NCBI GenBank assembly: GCA_937894185.1
Contig: CALCSA010000434.1
Coordinates: forward strand, 1-11,952
Length of the DNA stretch: 11,952 nucleotides
From: an uncultured Clostridia bacterium
GTDB lineage: Bacteria > Bacillota > Clostridia > Oscillospirales > Ruminococcaceae
Direction of reading: 5' to 3'
The notes under the pieces were generated by a model, which worked only from the letters and a program-made list of their open reading frames with translations, was not told the DNA's origin and ran no database searches. The stretch's first letter is position 1. Every line of letters starts with the position of its first letter. The position numbers and the translations under genes were made by a program. This document shows positions 11,467-11,952 of the stretch, piece after piece.

Positions 11467-11952
11467 CTATCCAATCTCCCAAAAGCGGACTTCCACCTTG
11501 AACAGATCGCCGTCTACAATCAAATGAAAGCGGCCCTGCATCAGCTCTGTCAGGCTGCGGGCGATGTTCAGCCCCAGTCCGCTGCCCTCGGTGGAGCGGG
11601 CGGTGTCCCCCCGCACAAATCGCTCCATCAGCTCCTGAGCGTCGATTCCCAGCCGGTCCCGGGAAATGTTCTTCACCGACATCACCACTTCCCCATTCAG
11701 TTGCTCTACCTGCAGGTAGACCCGGGTCCCCGCCAGAGAGTACTTGCTGACATTGGACAAAAGGTTATCCACCACCCGCCAAAGCAGCCTGCCATCGGCC
11801 ATGACATAGACTTCTTCCCCCGGGGTATCCAACACCGCTTCCAGCCGCCCGGCCTCCAACCGCTCGGTGTATTCCCCCAAAGCCTGATGTAAAATCTCGC
11901 AGATACCGGTGGGCTCCAGAGAGACATTCAGGTTACCGGTAGAGGCCTTGGA
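11467..11952 (-). CDS. Sensor histidine kinase, C-terminal ATPase part (5' end outside window)
   Basis: The last 161 residues of a two-component sensor kinase on the minus strand. The frame is open to the window edge, so the dimerisation and sensor domains lie beyond it. Visible are an N box (LLWRVVDNLLSNVSKYS), the segment MERFVRGDTARSTEGSGLGL combining F-type and G2 boxes, and the C-terminal strand SLTELMQGRFHLIVDGDLFKVEVRF. The usual G1 motif DxGxG is absent; its place holds VKNISRDRLGI. From memory, a subgroup of Firmicute kinases with ERFVRGD-x-SRxTEGSGLGL shares this KN(I/T)S form, so it is probably still active. The cognate regulator would lie to the right of the window. It is convergent with the cysteine-rich gene. 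Confidence 0.9.
   Translation of the reverse strand, partial: SKASTGNLNVSLEPTGICEILHQALGEYTERLEAGRLEAVLDTPGEEVYVMADGRLLWRVVDNLLSNVSKYSLAGTRVYLQVEQLNGEVVMSVKNISRDRLGIDAQELMERFVRGDTARSTEGSGLGLNIARSLTELMQGRFHLIVDGDLFKVEVRFWEIG

Noticed and set aside
1..11952. CRISPR array, insertion sequence or prophage
   Set aside because: No regularly spaced direct repeats, transposase or integrase motifs, or terminal inverted repeats were seen anywhere in the window.

Overview
The window looks like a chromosomal segment of a Gram-positive Firmicute of class Clostridia, most likely an Oscillospiraceae/Ruminococcaceae-type gut bacterium. Several things point that way: AGGAGG-type ribosome binding sites, near-consensus sigma-A promoters, a T-box leader, a NiCo (czcD-type) riboswitch, a class B sortase, an AbrB/SpoVT regulator with a zinc ribbon, and an rplM-rpsI pair. 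Base composition is moderately GC-rich by eye. The species cannot be fixed from the sequence.

Layout. Positions 1-1667 hold the end of a sensor histidine kinase and its NtrC-type sigma-54 activator response regulator. Positions 1668-2529 are mostly non-coding, with one likely 38-residue membrane peptide. Positions 2530-4370 are a transcription unit: promoter, tyrosine-type T-box leader, and a tryptophanase/tyrosine phenol-lyase family enzyme. It ends at two terminators, the second shared with a convergent AbrB-zinc-ribbon regulator (4577-4828, minus). Positions 4972-5130 carry a palindromic -35 box that could serve both directions and, rightward, a candidate three-helix small RNA with no family I recognise. 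tRNA-Cys follows with its own promoter and terminator (5387-5546).

Next is a NiCo riboswitch controlling a cation diffusion facilitator (5593-6761), then rplM-rpsI behind a perfect promoter (6865-7869). A possible 45-residue ORF precedes a membrane diguanylate cyclase (7942-9388). After that come a class B sortase (9628-10704), a 29-residue hydrophobic ORF on the minus strand (10830-10919), a cysteine-rich acidic membrane-anchored protein (11088-11408), and the C-terminal part of a second sensor kinase on the minus strand (11467 to the window end).

Apart from the two-component pair and the ribosomal pair, the genes are mostly single-gene units with their own promoters and terminators. The window is therefore a mosaic of independently controlled genes rather than one large operon.

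The most interesting signals are: (1) a T-box whose specifier (UAC) and discriminator-pairing base both fit tRNA-Tyr, placed ahead of an aromatic amino-acid lyase homologue with unusual active-site substitutions; (2) the orphan Y-shaped small RNA next to abrB; and (3) several very small or cysteine-rich membrane proteins.
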